Program-made: the position numbers and the translations under genes
The notes under the pieces: generated by a model
Database searches by the model: none
Told to the model about the DNA's origin: nothing
The model's input: only the letters and a program-made list of their open reading frames with translations
Source: an uncultured Sutterella sp.
GTDB lineage: Bacteria; Pseudomonadota; Gammaproteobacteria; Burkholderiales; Burkholderiaceae_F
DNA length: 11,976 nt
NCBI GenBank assembly: GCA_900546995.1
Contig: URFF01000054.1
Span: 1 to 11,976, forward strand
Reading direction: 5' to 3'
Part shown: positions 1-6,249 of the stretch, piece by piece
Layout: every line of letters starts with the position of its first letter
How positions within the stretch are numbered: position 1 is the stretch's first letter

Positions 1-674
1 AGCGGGGCGACTTCCATCGCTGTTGCAATCACGCCTTCAGCCCAACGGTCAAGCACGCGACTTTGACCCGGTGTGGTCATGTATTGCTCAAAGCAATGCA
101 CCACAATGTCGGCTAAGCTGCAGGCAATTTGATGCTTTGGAAGCGAGTAGGTTGTTTCCGGATCCAAAATGGAGAAAACGGGATAATCGCCTCGGAAAGC
201 AAATTTCTCTTTGGTTTCGTGGCAAGAGATCACGGCGCCGTTATTCATTTCAGAACCCGTGGCAGGAAGCGTCATCACGCTCGCAAAGGGAATCTGTTTA
301 GTTGCTGTGCCGGTTTTCACAATAGCCCAAGCATCGGTATCGGGGCAGGCGATACCGGCTGCGATTAACTTCGTTCCATCTAAAACCGAACCGCCACCGA
401 CAGCCAATACCATGTCCACTTTTTCATCTAATCCAAGCTTGATAGCCCTTCTAAGGGTCTCAACCGCAGGATTGGGCTCAATTCCCCAAAATTCCACCGT
501 GTTGTGATCCTTTAACGCCTCACGTACCTGCTCGTAAACACCGTTACGCTTAACACTACCGCCACCGAAAGTGATCAGCACCTTCTTATCTTTTTCGATC
601 AATGTTTGCAACTGTGCAATTTGACCGCGACCGAAAACCAATTTGGTTGTGTTTTGGAAAACAAAATTAAACAT
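1..674 (-). CDS. yqhD: YqhD-type iron-containing alcohol (aldehyde) dehydrogenase, C-terminus cut off
   Basis: This gene reads from ATG at 674 and stays open to base 1, giving 224 codons of a protein that in E. coli YqhD has 387 residues. The family reduces short-chain aldehydes to alcohols with NADPH in the cytoplasm. Visible signs are the N-terminal NFVFQNTTKLVFGRGQIA block, GGGSVKR at 37-43 (the NADPH-binding loop; G-G-G-S at this site is typical of YqhD), IEPNPAVETL at 65-74, AVGGGSVLDGTK at 91-102, LPATGSE at 136-142, and SLADIVVHCFEQY at 186-198. In that last block D189 and H193 match the first two metal ligands of YqhD. The other two ligand histidines lie outside the window. An AGGAG at 682-686 sits 7 bases before the start. 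The gene is divergent from a small membrane-protein gene. NADPH preference is inferred from the motif, not shown. Confidence 0.9.
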   Translation of the reverse strand, partial: MFNFVFQNTTKLVFGRGQIAQLQTLIEKDKKVLITFGGGSVKRNGVYEQVREALKDHNTVEFWGIEPNPAVETLRRAIKLGLDEKVDMVLAVGGGSVLDGTKLIAAGIACPDTDAWAIVKTGTATKQIPFASVMTLPATGSEMNNGAVISCHETKEKFAFRGDYPVFSILDPETTYSLPKHQIACSLADIVVHCFEQYMTTPGQSRVLDRWAEGVIATAMEVAP

Positions 675-706
675 CGTCACACTCCTAGCAAGACATTGTT
701 TTATCC

Positions 707-715
707 ATCATAGCA
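707..715 (-). promoter_or_regulatory. Extended -10 promoter candidate for the yqhD-like gene
   Basis: Reading the minus strand, TGC followed by TATGAT forms an extended -10 element whose -10 hexamer lies at 707-712. A start near base 700 would leave a leader of about 26 bases before the ATG at 674. I see no good -35 hexamer at the normal distance, which fits an extended -10 promoter or one that needs an activator. This is a pattern match only. Confidence 0.4.
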
Positions 716-745
716 AAGCACTACGTTTCGCAGCGTAAAGATACT

Positions 746-776
746 GTCAAACTTTTGTCACCGAGCAGTCAAACTT
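746..776. repeat. Two direct repeats (GTCAAACTT) 22 bp apart in the divergent promoter region
   Basis: GTCAAACTT occurs at 746-754 and again at 768-776, a start-to-start distance of 22 bp, close to two helical turns. On the yqhD-like strand they read AAGTTTGAC and lie roughly 50 and 70 bases upstream of the start point expected from the extended -10. They also flank the -35/-10 region of the plus-strand gene. The phasing and position suit tandem sites for a transcription factor. E. coli yqhD is activated by the AraC-family protein YqhC, so such a regulator is plausible, but no regulator gene is in the window. Confidence 0.4.
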
Positions 777-784
777 CATTTATA
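755..784 (+). promoter_or_regulatory. Candidate sigma70 promoter for the small membrane-protein gene
   Basis: TTGTCA at 755-760 and TTTATA at 779-784 are separated by 18 bases and precede the small plus-strand gene. The -35 lies between the two GTCAAACTT repeats and the -10 follows the second, so a protein bound there could affect both divergent genes. Other -10 registers (TATAGA, TAGAAT) are available a few bases downstream. Moderate to weak match. Confidence 0.3.
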
Positions 785-827
785 GAATTTCCGGCGAACA
801 GAAATGAAAGAAAAAGGAGAAAGCGAT

Positions 828-1079
828 ATGGAAATGAACACCTATCTTGAAGCCGGCACTATCTTGGTGCTTCTTGGTTTTTTTGCCCTCTTGCTCTGGC
901 AAAGCATTCAGGCTCAAAAAACATTAGCTTTGAAAACATCGGCTGATTTTGATGATGATTGGATCCAACGCCGAGATACCTTAAGTCAAACCCGACAAAA
1001 TCGCAGTAAAACTCAAACTGTCTACGCAAGTTTTTCCGGACGCAAATTCCGAAAAACAGTTAAAGCGAAAAACGCCTGA
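828..1079 (+). CDS. Small single-pass membrane protein, function unknown
   Basis: I do not recognise this 83-residue protein. It starts with MEMNTYLEAG, has one clear hydrophobic segment at about residues 9-27 (TILVLLGFFALLLW core), and then a hydrophilic tail that is acidic around DFDDDW and strongly basic toward the end (FSGRKFRKTVKAK). The expected form is an N-terminal anchor with a cytoplasmic basic tail. The start was set by AAGGAG at 814-819, 8 bases before ATG 828. An in-frame ATG at 804 lies upstream of that site and lacks its own Shine-Dalgarno. The gene is the only one on the plus strand, convergent with the amidohydrolase and divergent from the yqhD-like gene. Its TGA lies inside the hairpin at 1073-1098. 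A good ribosome site and promoter-like sequence argue that it is real, but its function is open. Confidence 0.6.
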   Translation: MEMNTYLEAGTILVLLGFFALLLWQSIQAQKTLALKTSADFDDDWIQRRDTLSQTRQNRSKTQTVYASFSGRKFRKTVKAKNA

Positions 1080-1098
1080 GAAGAATGCTTCCCAGGCG
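1068..1098 (-). terminator. Intrinsic terminator of the amidohydrolase gene, overlapping the convergent gene's stop
   Basis: CGCCTG (1073-1078) pairs with CAGGCG (1093-1098). Inside it GAAG (1080-1083) pairs with CTTC (1088-1091) around a 4-base AATG loop, with one A/C mismatch. Reading the minus strand, the stem is followed by TTTTT (1072-1068), so it acts best as the terminator of the amidohydrolase. In the plus direction the following tract is only CTTATCTAATT, so termination of the small gene there would be weaker. The stop codon of the small gene (1077-1079) is part of the stem. Confidence 0.8.
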
Positions 1099-1126
1099 CT
1101 TATCTAATTAAAACGAATCAAACGCT

Positions 1127-2533
1127 CTAAACGATAAAACGTTCGACAGGTTGCCCCGGGTCGACAACAATTGTATCAATACCCTTTGCCTTCACGGCTT
1201 CAGCACCCTGAGCCGTGCAAATCACAGAGCCACCGGCACCATAAACCTGACCGTCCTTAAAGACCGTCTTACCGCGAACAAACGTGGCCACGGGCTTTTG
1301 AGAGTCGTAGTCGTAAATCGTAATATCCGCATCAGCGCCGACACTTAAGTGCCCCTTATTTTGCAGGCGCAACATGCGCGCTGCGTTCAAAGATGTCTTA
1401 GCAGCATATTCCGACAAGGTCAAAATACCGAGTTTGACCAACGACAAGCCTTGAGACAAGAGCACATTACGTGGGATGCAACCACCATCGGTTGATAAAG
1501 CATCCACCACAAAGCTGCCGTCTGGGCGCTTGGCTTCAGCTAACCACACACGAGGTAGCGGCGGATTCACATTAAAGGAACCACCGACATCGGTGTTATG
1601 TTGCTTCCAGAAAGCAAGACCTTCCTCGCCGGTCATTAAATCTGAATAGCCACCCGCGTCATAGACAGCCCAAACCTTACGAGCCTTAAACGCTGCTTCA
1701 ATACCGGCCTTATCGGTTGAGAAACCGAAGCGACGCAAGCAGTTACCCGTAACCTTCGACTGCACCTCACCGTTTTCATAGCAACTCAGACGCGTGCCGT
1801 TTCGCGGTGAAATGTAGCTTTCGCAATGCACATTGGGGTTGGCCAACAGCAACTCAATGGCTTCTCGCGTTTCATCGACTTCATCACGGACCGCACCGCG
1901 GCAGTAGGCGTTAATGTGAGCCAGATGCAAGAAATTGCCTTTACTTAATTCAATGGCTTCGCGCATCCCCTCAATGTTGGAGCCGTGTTCACTTGTACCA
2001 GCGTGCCATGCAATATAAGCACCGTGCTCTAACGCGGTCTTAATCAACAAGGAACTGACAGCAGGTTTTAACGGGTAGTGACCGCCCAAAAGCTTCACGC
2101 CCAATGCGCCGTCTTTCATGGATTGATCAATCAGCGCATCCATTTCAGCCTTAGAAGGTTCATTGGTCTTAAATGTGAAGGGAGGAGACGCAAATTGCAA
2201 AATGGCGCAATTGATCCCACTACCATAGGTTGGGATATTTTTTAAAACATTGTCCAAGGGGCCTGCCATATCCAAGCAAGTTGTCACACCGGCCATCGCC
2301 AACATGCGAAAACCGAAGGGTGAACCCCACATTTCACCTAAATGAACGTGGCTATCGATGATGCCAGGCTGAAGAACTCGTCCGCTATAATCTTCAACCA
2401 CACGGGCGCTACCGGCCGGCAAATCAACACCCACCTCGGCAATCACGCCGTTTTCGATAGCGACATCACGAATAGCCTCGATGTGATTGAGGGGATCCAC
2501 CACCATGGCCCCTTTTAAGAGTAAATCCCACAT
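1127..2533 (-). CDS. Metal-dependent amidohydrolase (dihydroorotase / N-acyl-amino-acid deacylase-like), substrate unknown
   Basis: This 468-residue protein belongs to the amidohydrolase superfamily, whose members hydrolyse amide, ester or ring C-N bonds at one or two metal ions in a TIM barrel. The expected ligand set is visible in order: HVH at 62-64 after the strand QPGIIDS, K147 in GALGVKLLGGHY (candidate carboxylated lysine), H177 in AWHAGTSEHGS, H206 in HLAHINAY, and D349 in STDGG. The small beta-sandwich domain is made by the first 55 residues and the C-terminal VGADADITIYD segment at about 398-408. No signal peptide is seen, so it is probably cytoplasmic. The start at 2533 is chosen because AGGAG (2542-2546) lies 8 bases upstream; the frame stays open to 2710, but that extension would run through the upstream gene's terminator. 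Hydantoinase, dihydroorotase and D-aminoacylase are all possible relatives. The STDGG end differs from the DHAPH/DHCPF ends of classical dihydroorotases and hydantoinases, so I leave the substrate open. Confidence 0.8.
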   Translation of the reverse strand: MWDLLLKGAMVVDPLNHIEAIRDVAIENGVIAEVGVDLPAGSARVVEDYSGRVLQPGIIDSHVHLGEMWGSPFGFRMLAMAGVTTCLDMAGPLDNVLKNIPTYGSGINCAILQFASPPFTFKTNEPSKAEMDALIDQSMKDGALGVKLLGGHYPLKPAVSSLLIKTALEHGAYIAWHAGTSEHGSNIEGMREAIELSKGNFLHLAHINAYCRGAVRDEVDETREAIELLLANPNVHCESYISPRNGTRLSCYENGEVQSKVTGNCLRRFGFSTDKAGIEAAFKARKVWAVYDAGGYSDLMTGEEGLAFWKQHNTDVGGSFNVNPPLPRVWLAEAKRPDGSFVVDALSTDGGCIPRNVLLSQGLSLVKLGILTLSEYAAKTSLNAARMLRLQNKGHLSVGADADITIYDYDSQKPVATFVRGKTVFKDGQVYGAGGSVICTAQGAEAVKAKGIDTIVVDPGQPVERFIV

Positions 2534-2565
2534 CGTTATCTCTCCTTTCTTAGATAAAAACAGCT

Positions 2566-2608
2566 GCGGTATTTCTAGCGATACACCGTTACATTTAGAG
2601 TGTACCGC
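2566..2608 (-). other. Overlapping inverted repeats in the amidohydrolase leader
   Basis: On the minus strand GCGGTA (2608-2603) can pair with TACCGC (2571-2566). The overlapping GGTACAC (2606-2600) can instead pair with GTGTATC (2586-2580), with one G-U pair. The two stems share one arm and exclude each other. They lie 30-75 bases upstream of the amidohydrolase start, in the region that must also hold its promoter. They may be an operator, a leader structure, or chance; stems this short are common. Confidence 0.2.
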
Positions 2609-2638
2609 GACAACAACCATTTCTGGCACTAAATGAGT

Positions 2639-2667
2639 TAAAAAATAGGGAGGTTCTTGCACCTCCC
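2639..2667 (-). terminator. Intrinsic terminator after the SGNH-like gene
   Basis: GGGAGGT (2648-2654) and ACCTCCC (2661-2667) form a perfect 7-bp stem with a 6-base loop. On the minus strand the stem is followed by TATTTTTTAA (2647-2638), a good U-tract. It lies 34 bases after the stop of the SGNH-like gene and about 105 bases before the amidohydrolase start. The amidohydrolase therefore probably has its own promoter. Confidence 0.9.
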
Positions 2668-2700
2668 ATAAAATTTTCGTTAATTTCGAAATTTTAAGAA

Positions 2701-3513
2701 CTACTTCCAACCGTAGAAATCTTTAACCGTCTGCCAGGCAACGTCGCGCAAGAAAGCAGCCAGCTCCGGTTTTAACGGCTTTTCACAACCACCCAAATAA
2801 TTAGACTTTTCAATCGGATGTTTCATGAGGGCACTGTAAATAACCGCGCTTTCCAAATAGGATCCGGCCGCGGTCGGATGCGAATTATCCGGCATGATCA
2901 AATTCACTTTAGGATCTTTTTCCAAAGCATTTGCAAAGGCCAGCCCCACCGGAATCACCAACGCATTGTTGGCGTTACCCACAGAGATCACCGAATCGGC
3001 CAAAGGTTTGGTCATCTCCGGTTTGCCTTTACGAGCCCAAGTCATCACTAACGCAGGCTCAGAACCCGCTGCGCGAATGGTCTTAATGTGTTTTGCCGCC
3101 CATTCTTTAAAGTTGTCGACCATGCGTGGATCAATCGGCGACATGCTGTTCGGTTGCAAAAGAACCGCGTCAAACAGCCGCCCTTGTTTATCTTTCTTAA
3201 AAATGAAAGACCAGCTCTTTCCCGGCGGGTTAATCAATGATTCTACGTGGTGCCAATCCAAGTCAGCTCCAGCAATCGTAGCTTGAGCCGTTTGAAGGTC
3301 TTCTTTTTGATCCGCGGCAAAGCCCCAGAGGTAGTCAAACACGCCGCAGTTGTAGTACGAGTAGGAGTTACCGATCACCATGATTTTGACCGGAACCGCA
3401 TCCAAAGCGGTTACTTTGGGTTTAACGGTGTAAAGCGGTTCTGCAGCCATGGCAGAAGTTGCCGCAAACCCCAATGTAAGAGCGGTGGCAATCAGTTTCA
3501 TACGAAAAGACAT
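2701..3513 (-). CDS. Secreted SGNH-hydrolase-like protein
   Basis: The chosen start gives 270 residues beginning MSFRMKLIATALTLGFAA, a clear Sec signal peptide with a likely cut after AMA at residue 23, so the mature protein should be in the periplasm or outside. After it, KIMVIGNSYSYYN (about 43-55) resembles SGNH block I with the nucleophile candidate S50. LLQPNS (about 118-123) holds a possible oxyanion asparagine. MPDNSHPTAAGSYLES (about 207-222) gives a D209/H212 pair placed like the catalytic D-x-x-H of block V. This pattern (IGNS, then LQ, then a D-HP-GSYL end) recalls DUF4886-type SGNH proteins; that assignment is tentative. Two adjacent ATGs exist (3516 and 3513). AGGAGG at 3520-3525 is 6 bases from the second and only 3 from the first, so I use 3513. 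It follows the AEC permease after 87 bases and ends before a terminator. SGNH proteins deacylate or deesterify varied substrates; the one here is unknown. Confidence 0.75.
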   Translation of the reverse strand: MSFRMKLIATALTLGFAATSAMAAEPLYTVKPKVTALDAVPVKIMVIGNSYSYYNCGVFDYLWGFAADQKEDLQTAQATIAGADLDWHHVESLINPPGKSWSFIFKKDKQGRLFDAVLLQPNSMSPIDPRMVDNFKEWAAKHIKTIRAAGSEPALVMTWARKGKPEMTKPLADSVISVGNANNALVIPVGLAFANALEKDPKVNLIMPDNSHPTAAGSYLESAVIYSALMKHPIEKSNYLGGCEKPLKPELAAFLRDVAWQTVKDFYGWK

Positions 3514-3551
3514 CATTACCCTCCTTTTCAAATGACCCACTTCTAAATGGA

Positions 3552-3598
3552 TTGTCCGACCTCCCAAGGCACATCTCTATGAGGAGAAATCCGAACAA
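3552..3598 (-). other. Possible hairpin between the AEC permease and the SGNH-like gene
   Basis: On the minus strand TTGTTCGG (3598-3591) can pair with TCGGACAA (3559-3552), 8 bp with two G-U pairs, and an inner CTCC/GGAG stem could extend it. No T-run follows, so it is not a standard terminator. It could be a processing site or a leader structure ahead of the SGNH-like start, or chance. Confidence 0.25.
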
Positions 3599-3600
3599 AG

Positions 3601-4557
3601 TTAACTGATTACTTGTGTGACACCCATCAACGTCAAAACAATCGGAATGGAAATAGCAGACAAAATCGTTGAGACGAAAATGGCGTTACTTGCCGCCGCT
3701 TCTTCACTTCGAAAATCCACCGCCATCATGTAGATATTAATCGCCACGGGCAATGCGGCAGTTAAAACAGCCGCCTGCGTCACCTCTTTGCTTAACCCAA
3801 TGGCCAAACAAAGTCCATAAACAATCGCAGGCTGTGCAACGAGCTTTAATGCGGCAATGCCCAACCCCTTCGGCAAAGCCGCGCTAAATCGATGCTGCGC
3901 CAACCCCATCCCAACCACGACCAACGCAATCGGCGTTGTTGCTTGAGAAATATAGGCCAATGTTCCATCAACAAAGTGAGGTAACTTCAATCCAGTCAGT
4001 CCAAATGCGCCACCTAACAAAATGCCCAACACAATAGGATTCTTAAGCACGCGAGTCATCGAAAAAAGAATTTTTCGGACATTGACCGGCCCCTCACCTT
4101 TGCCGAATTCCACACAAGCGATAGCGGCTGTCCATAAAATCAACACACTGAAAATAATGAGCAAACTGATGGTGGGCATGGCCGCTTCGCCCAAACTCAC
4201 TTGCACGATTGGCACGCCGAGCTGAACGTTGTTGCCGAAAATCGCCGCCATTCCGAACACGGTCTTCCCCGTATTGTCCAAGTGGAAACGATTGCCAAGG
4301 CCTCGTCCCAAGAGATGCACAAAAAAGCAGGAAGTAAAAAACGCAACCACGACTCGCCAATCCACGGGCGGCATCTCTGACAGGTCGCTTAACAAATCAA
4401 AGAGCATCACGGGCATTAAAAACCGAAACGTGAAGTCTGAAAGGTGCCTGGCGCACTCGGCGCTGAATACTTTGAAATACGCCAACGCCCAACCGAGCAA
4501 CACCAATAGAAAAAGTGGCAAACAAAGCGTCAGGTGATATAAAAAGAGATCAAACAT
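3601..4557 (-). CDS. AEC-family (auxin efflux carrier) permease
   Basis: This 318-residue integral inner-membrane protein has about ten hydrophobic segments in two repeats of five, the length and layout of AEC transporters (TC 2.A.69). Bacterial members move carboxylates such as malonate or malate, or amino acids; direction and substrate cannot be read here. Recognisable family stretches are FGNNVQLGVPIV (107-118) in the first half, and in the second half KNPIVLGILLG (172-182), ALVVVGMGLA (211-220) and AALPVAINIYMMAVDF (267-282). The start is ATG 4557 with AAGGA (4563-4567) a few bases upstream. It begins 50 bases after the RluA-like gene with no terminator between, so the two are probably co-transcribed, with the SGNH-like gene following. 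A role in feeding substrate to the neighbouring hydrolases is only an inference from position. Confidence 0.85.
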   Translation of the reverse strand: MFDLFLYHLTLCLPLFLLVLLGWALAYFKVFSAECARHLSDFTFRFLMPVMLFDLLSDLSEMPPVDWRVVVAFFTSCFFVHLLGRGLGNRFHLDNTGKTVFGMAAIFGNNVQLGVPIVQVSLGEAAMPTISLLIIFSVLILWTAAIACVEFGKGEGPVNVRKILFSMTRVLKNPIVLGILLGGAFGLTGLKLPHFVDGTLAYISQATTPIALVVVGMGLAQHRFSAALPKGLGIAALKLVAQPAIVYGLCLAIGLSKEVTQAAVLTAALPVAINIYMMAVDFRSEEAAASNAIFVSTILSAISIPIVLTLMGVTQVIS

Positions 4558-4607
4558 CCTGCTTCCTTAATTTCATTTGGCGGGAAGTGTACTCCGCACG
4601 AATGATT

Positions 4608-6125
4608 TCAAAAAGGACAAGGCGCCTTAATCGTGATCGTCTCATGGGTGACCGGATGCGTAAACGTTATGCTTTGAGCATGTAAATACAGCCGATCAGA
4701 AGGCTCTCCGTAAAGATCATCACCAACAATCGGAGAATTTAGTCCTAACGCATGAGCTGCGTGAAGACGTAATTGATGCGTTCTTCCGGTCACGGGATAA
4801 AACGCGACTCGTGTCTTTCCGTTCGTTTCACCCAAGACCTCAAAACGAGTCAGGGCATAACGTCCGTAGGTGAAGTCCACCATCTGCCGGGGACGTTCAT
4901 AGGGATTTAAGCACAAAGGTAACTCAACCTCACCACTAACGCCCGCTAGCGGTTTCTCTAAAAGAGCGATATAGCATTTTTTCACCCGCCCCCGAGCGAA
5001 ATCCTCCTGCACTATCAGGTGGGCTAATTTCGTTTTTGCAAAAAGAAGGATTCCAGAGGTTGCCATGTCCAAGCGGTGTAACAGCATGGGGCCTTCCGCT
5101 TGAGGGTAACGAGCCAACATTTTTTCATAGACGTTGGCTATCGGATGTTTACCGGGAACCGAGAGCATGCCCGCCGGTTTATTCACAGCCACTAAATGAT
5201 CATCCTCAAACAAAATATCGGGTTCCCAGTCCTTGAAAGAATCCAATGCCAAGGCGTTAGGTTCAAACGGAATGCCATCCAGTAAAAAACTCAACAACGT
5301 CTCGTGGCGCTCCTTGGGAAATGCATAAAAAGCATTTGGCACTCGTGCATCATGAGCGGCTACCGGCCCCCACCAAAAGGTCCCAGCCGCCAACGGCCTC
5401 ATGTGTTCATCAAAGGCGCGTTTAATTAATGCCGGTAAGGACGTTCTCAAAATCGCTTTTAATAACTCTTCGTTGTGCCCGTAACGTTCGAAAAGTAAAT
5501 CAAAAAGATTGATCTGCTTACCCCAAGCGTTTCTGAGGACAATGCTACCCAGTCGTTTTTTCCAATCATTGGTAACCGCTTGAGCAGCTTCGTATTGAAA
5601 ACGGCTATGAGCTCGCTCGACTTCGTCCAACGCTTCGTGATAGCGTCGCTTCAAACGCTCCAATTCGCCTGAATCTCGCTGACTGGCACGCGCCAAACGT
5701 TCATAGGAAGCTCCCCCTAATACTTGACGCTCTTGACGGCGTTGAACGCGTCTTTCCGAGGCGCTTTCTCGAAAACTCAGGTAGTTTTGTTCTGCCGTTT
5801 GCTTCAGTTTTTCTGCTCGATCCAAATAATCAGTCGCAATCGGTGCCATCTCACAAACGGGCAATTGCTGCCAAAAATTCGGTTCAAAAAATCGATCGTC
5901 TGTGTCAAATTGATCACAACCAGTTAAAAAACCGATTTGACCCTTTTCATTTTTCACGACCAAAATGGCCACCATCCGCCCGGCCTGACCAATGGCCGTT
6001 CGCTCCAAATGAGCGCGCACGTGTTTAGCGGCCATCAACACCCAAGGGTGAGGCCGATAGTGATAAGGGAAATTGAGCGCGCGCGGAGCTGCTTTCGGGT
6101 CGGCAACGTCAAGCGGTTGGAACAT
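4608..6125 (-). CDS. RluA-family pseudouridine synthase with long N-terminal extension
   Basis: This 505-residue protein ends in a complete RluA-type catalytic domain (about residue 300 to the end). EDDHLVAVNKPAGMLSVPG (307-325) opens it, the active-site motif HRLDMATSG lies at 350-358 with D353 as catalytic aspartate, and GRTHQLRLH (447-455) and the GDDLYG segment follow. Members convert uridine to pseudouridine in rRNA or tRNA; no S4 domain is visible. The first 300 residues are an extension: FPYHYRPHPWVLMAAKHV near the start, a short beta-rich part (MVAILVVKNEKGQIGFLTG), and a charged probable coiled coil at about 105-185. From memory, similar long RluA-family proteins with a FPFYY-x-PHP start exist in vibrios and other Gram-negatives, so this is a known but little-studied architecture. 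The start is ATG 6125; an in-frame TTG at 6137 is possible. No Shine-Dalgarno is seen. The target RNA is unknown. Confidence 0.85.
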   Translation of the reverse strand: MFQPLDVADPKAAPRALNFPYHYRPHPWVLMAAKHVRAHLERTAIGQAGRMVAILVVKNEKGQIGFLTGCDQFDTDDRFFEPNFWQQLPVCEMAPIATDYLDRAEKLKQTAEQNYLSFRESASERRVQRRQERQVLGGASYERLARASQRDSGELERLKRRYHEALDEVERAHSRFQYEAAQAVTNDWKKRLGSIVLRNAWGKQINLFDLLFERYGHNEELLKAILRTSLPALIKRAFDEHMRPLAAGTFWWGPVAAHDARVPNAFYAFPKERHETLLSFLLDGIPFEPNALALDSFKDWEPDILFEDDHLVAVNKPAGMLSVPGKHPIANVYEKMLARYPQAEGPMLLHRLDMATSGILLFAKTKLAHLIVQEDFARGRVKKCYIALLEKPLAGVSGEVELPLCLNPYERPRQMVDFTYGRYALTRFEVLGETNGKTRVAFYPVTGRTHQLRLHAAHALGLNSPIVGDDLYGEPSDRLYLHAQSITFTHPVTHETITIKAPCPF

Positions 6126-6144
6126 AACAAAACACAATCAAAGA

Positions 6145-6172
6145 TCGATAAAAACGGCTTGAAGTTTAACAA
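6145..6172 (-). promoter_or_regulatory. Candidate promoter of the RluA-like gene
   Basis: On the minus strand TTGTTA (6172-6167) and TATCGA (6150-6145) are 16 bases apart, between the upstream terminator and the start codon at 6125. Transcription would begin around 6138, leaving only some 13 untranslated bases. That fits the absence of a visible Shine-Dalgarno. Pattern match only. Confidence 0.3.
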
Positions 6173-6181
6173 AGTCTGGCA

Positions 6182-6222
6182 CGAAAATACGTTCGGCCGG
6201 ACAAATCCGGCCGAATCATTTT
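6182..6222 (-). terminator. GC-rich hairpin terminator after formate--tetrahydrofolate ligase
   Basis: TTCGGCCGG (6192-6200) and CCGGCCGAA (6207-6215) form a perfect 9-bp stem with a 6-base loop, 34 bases past the ligase stop. On the minus strand the tail is CGTATTTTCG, a short T-run. In the plus direction the tail is TCATTTTTC, so it may stop transcription from both sides. Confidence 0.8.
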
Positions 6223-6249
6223 TCAACAGACTAAAAAAGACTGAGGCTC

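Noticed and set aside
2682..2693. Perfect 12-bp palindrome AATTTCGAAATT downstream of the SGNH-like gene
   Set aside because: It is AT-rich and lies between the stop codon and the terminator, not in a promoter. Chance or part of the 3' end structure is enough to explain it.
2534..2710. In-frame upstream extension of the amidohydrolase reading frame
   Set aside because: It crosses the terminator hairpin at 2648-2667. The strong ribosome site at 2542-2546 points to ATG 2533, and the extension has no family-like sequence.
2894..3286. 130-codon plus-strand open frame opposite the SGNH-like gene
   Set aside because: It lies entirely antisense to a gene with clear motifs and a signal peptide, and has no family features or ribosome site. 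Similar antisense frames at 5937-6332, 6385-6786, 7671-8090 and 8882-9256 were dropped for the same reasons.
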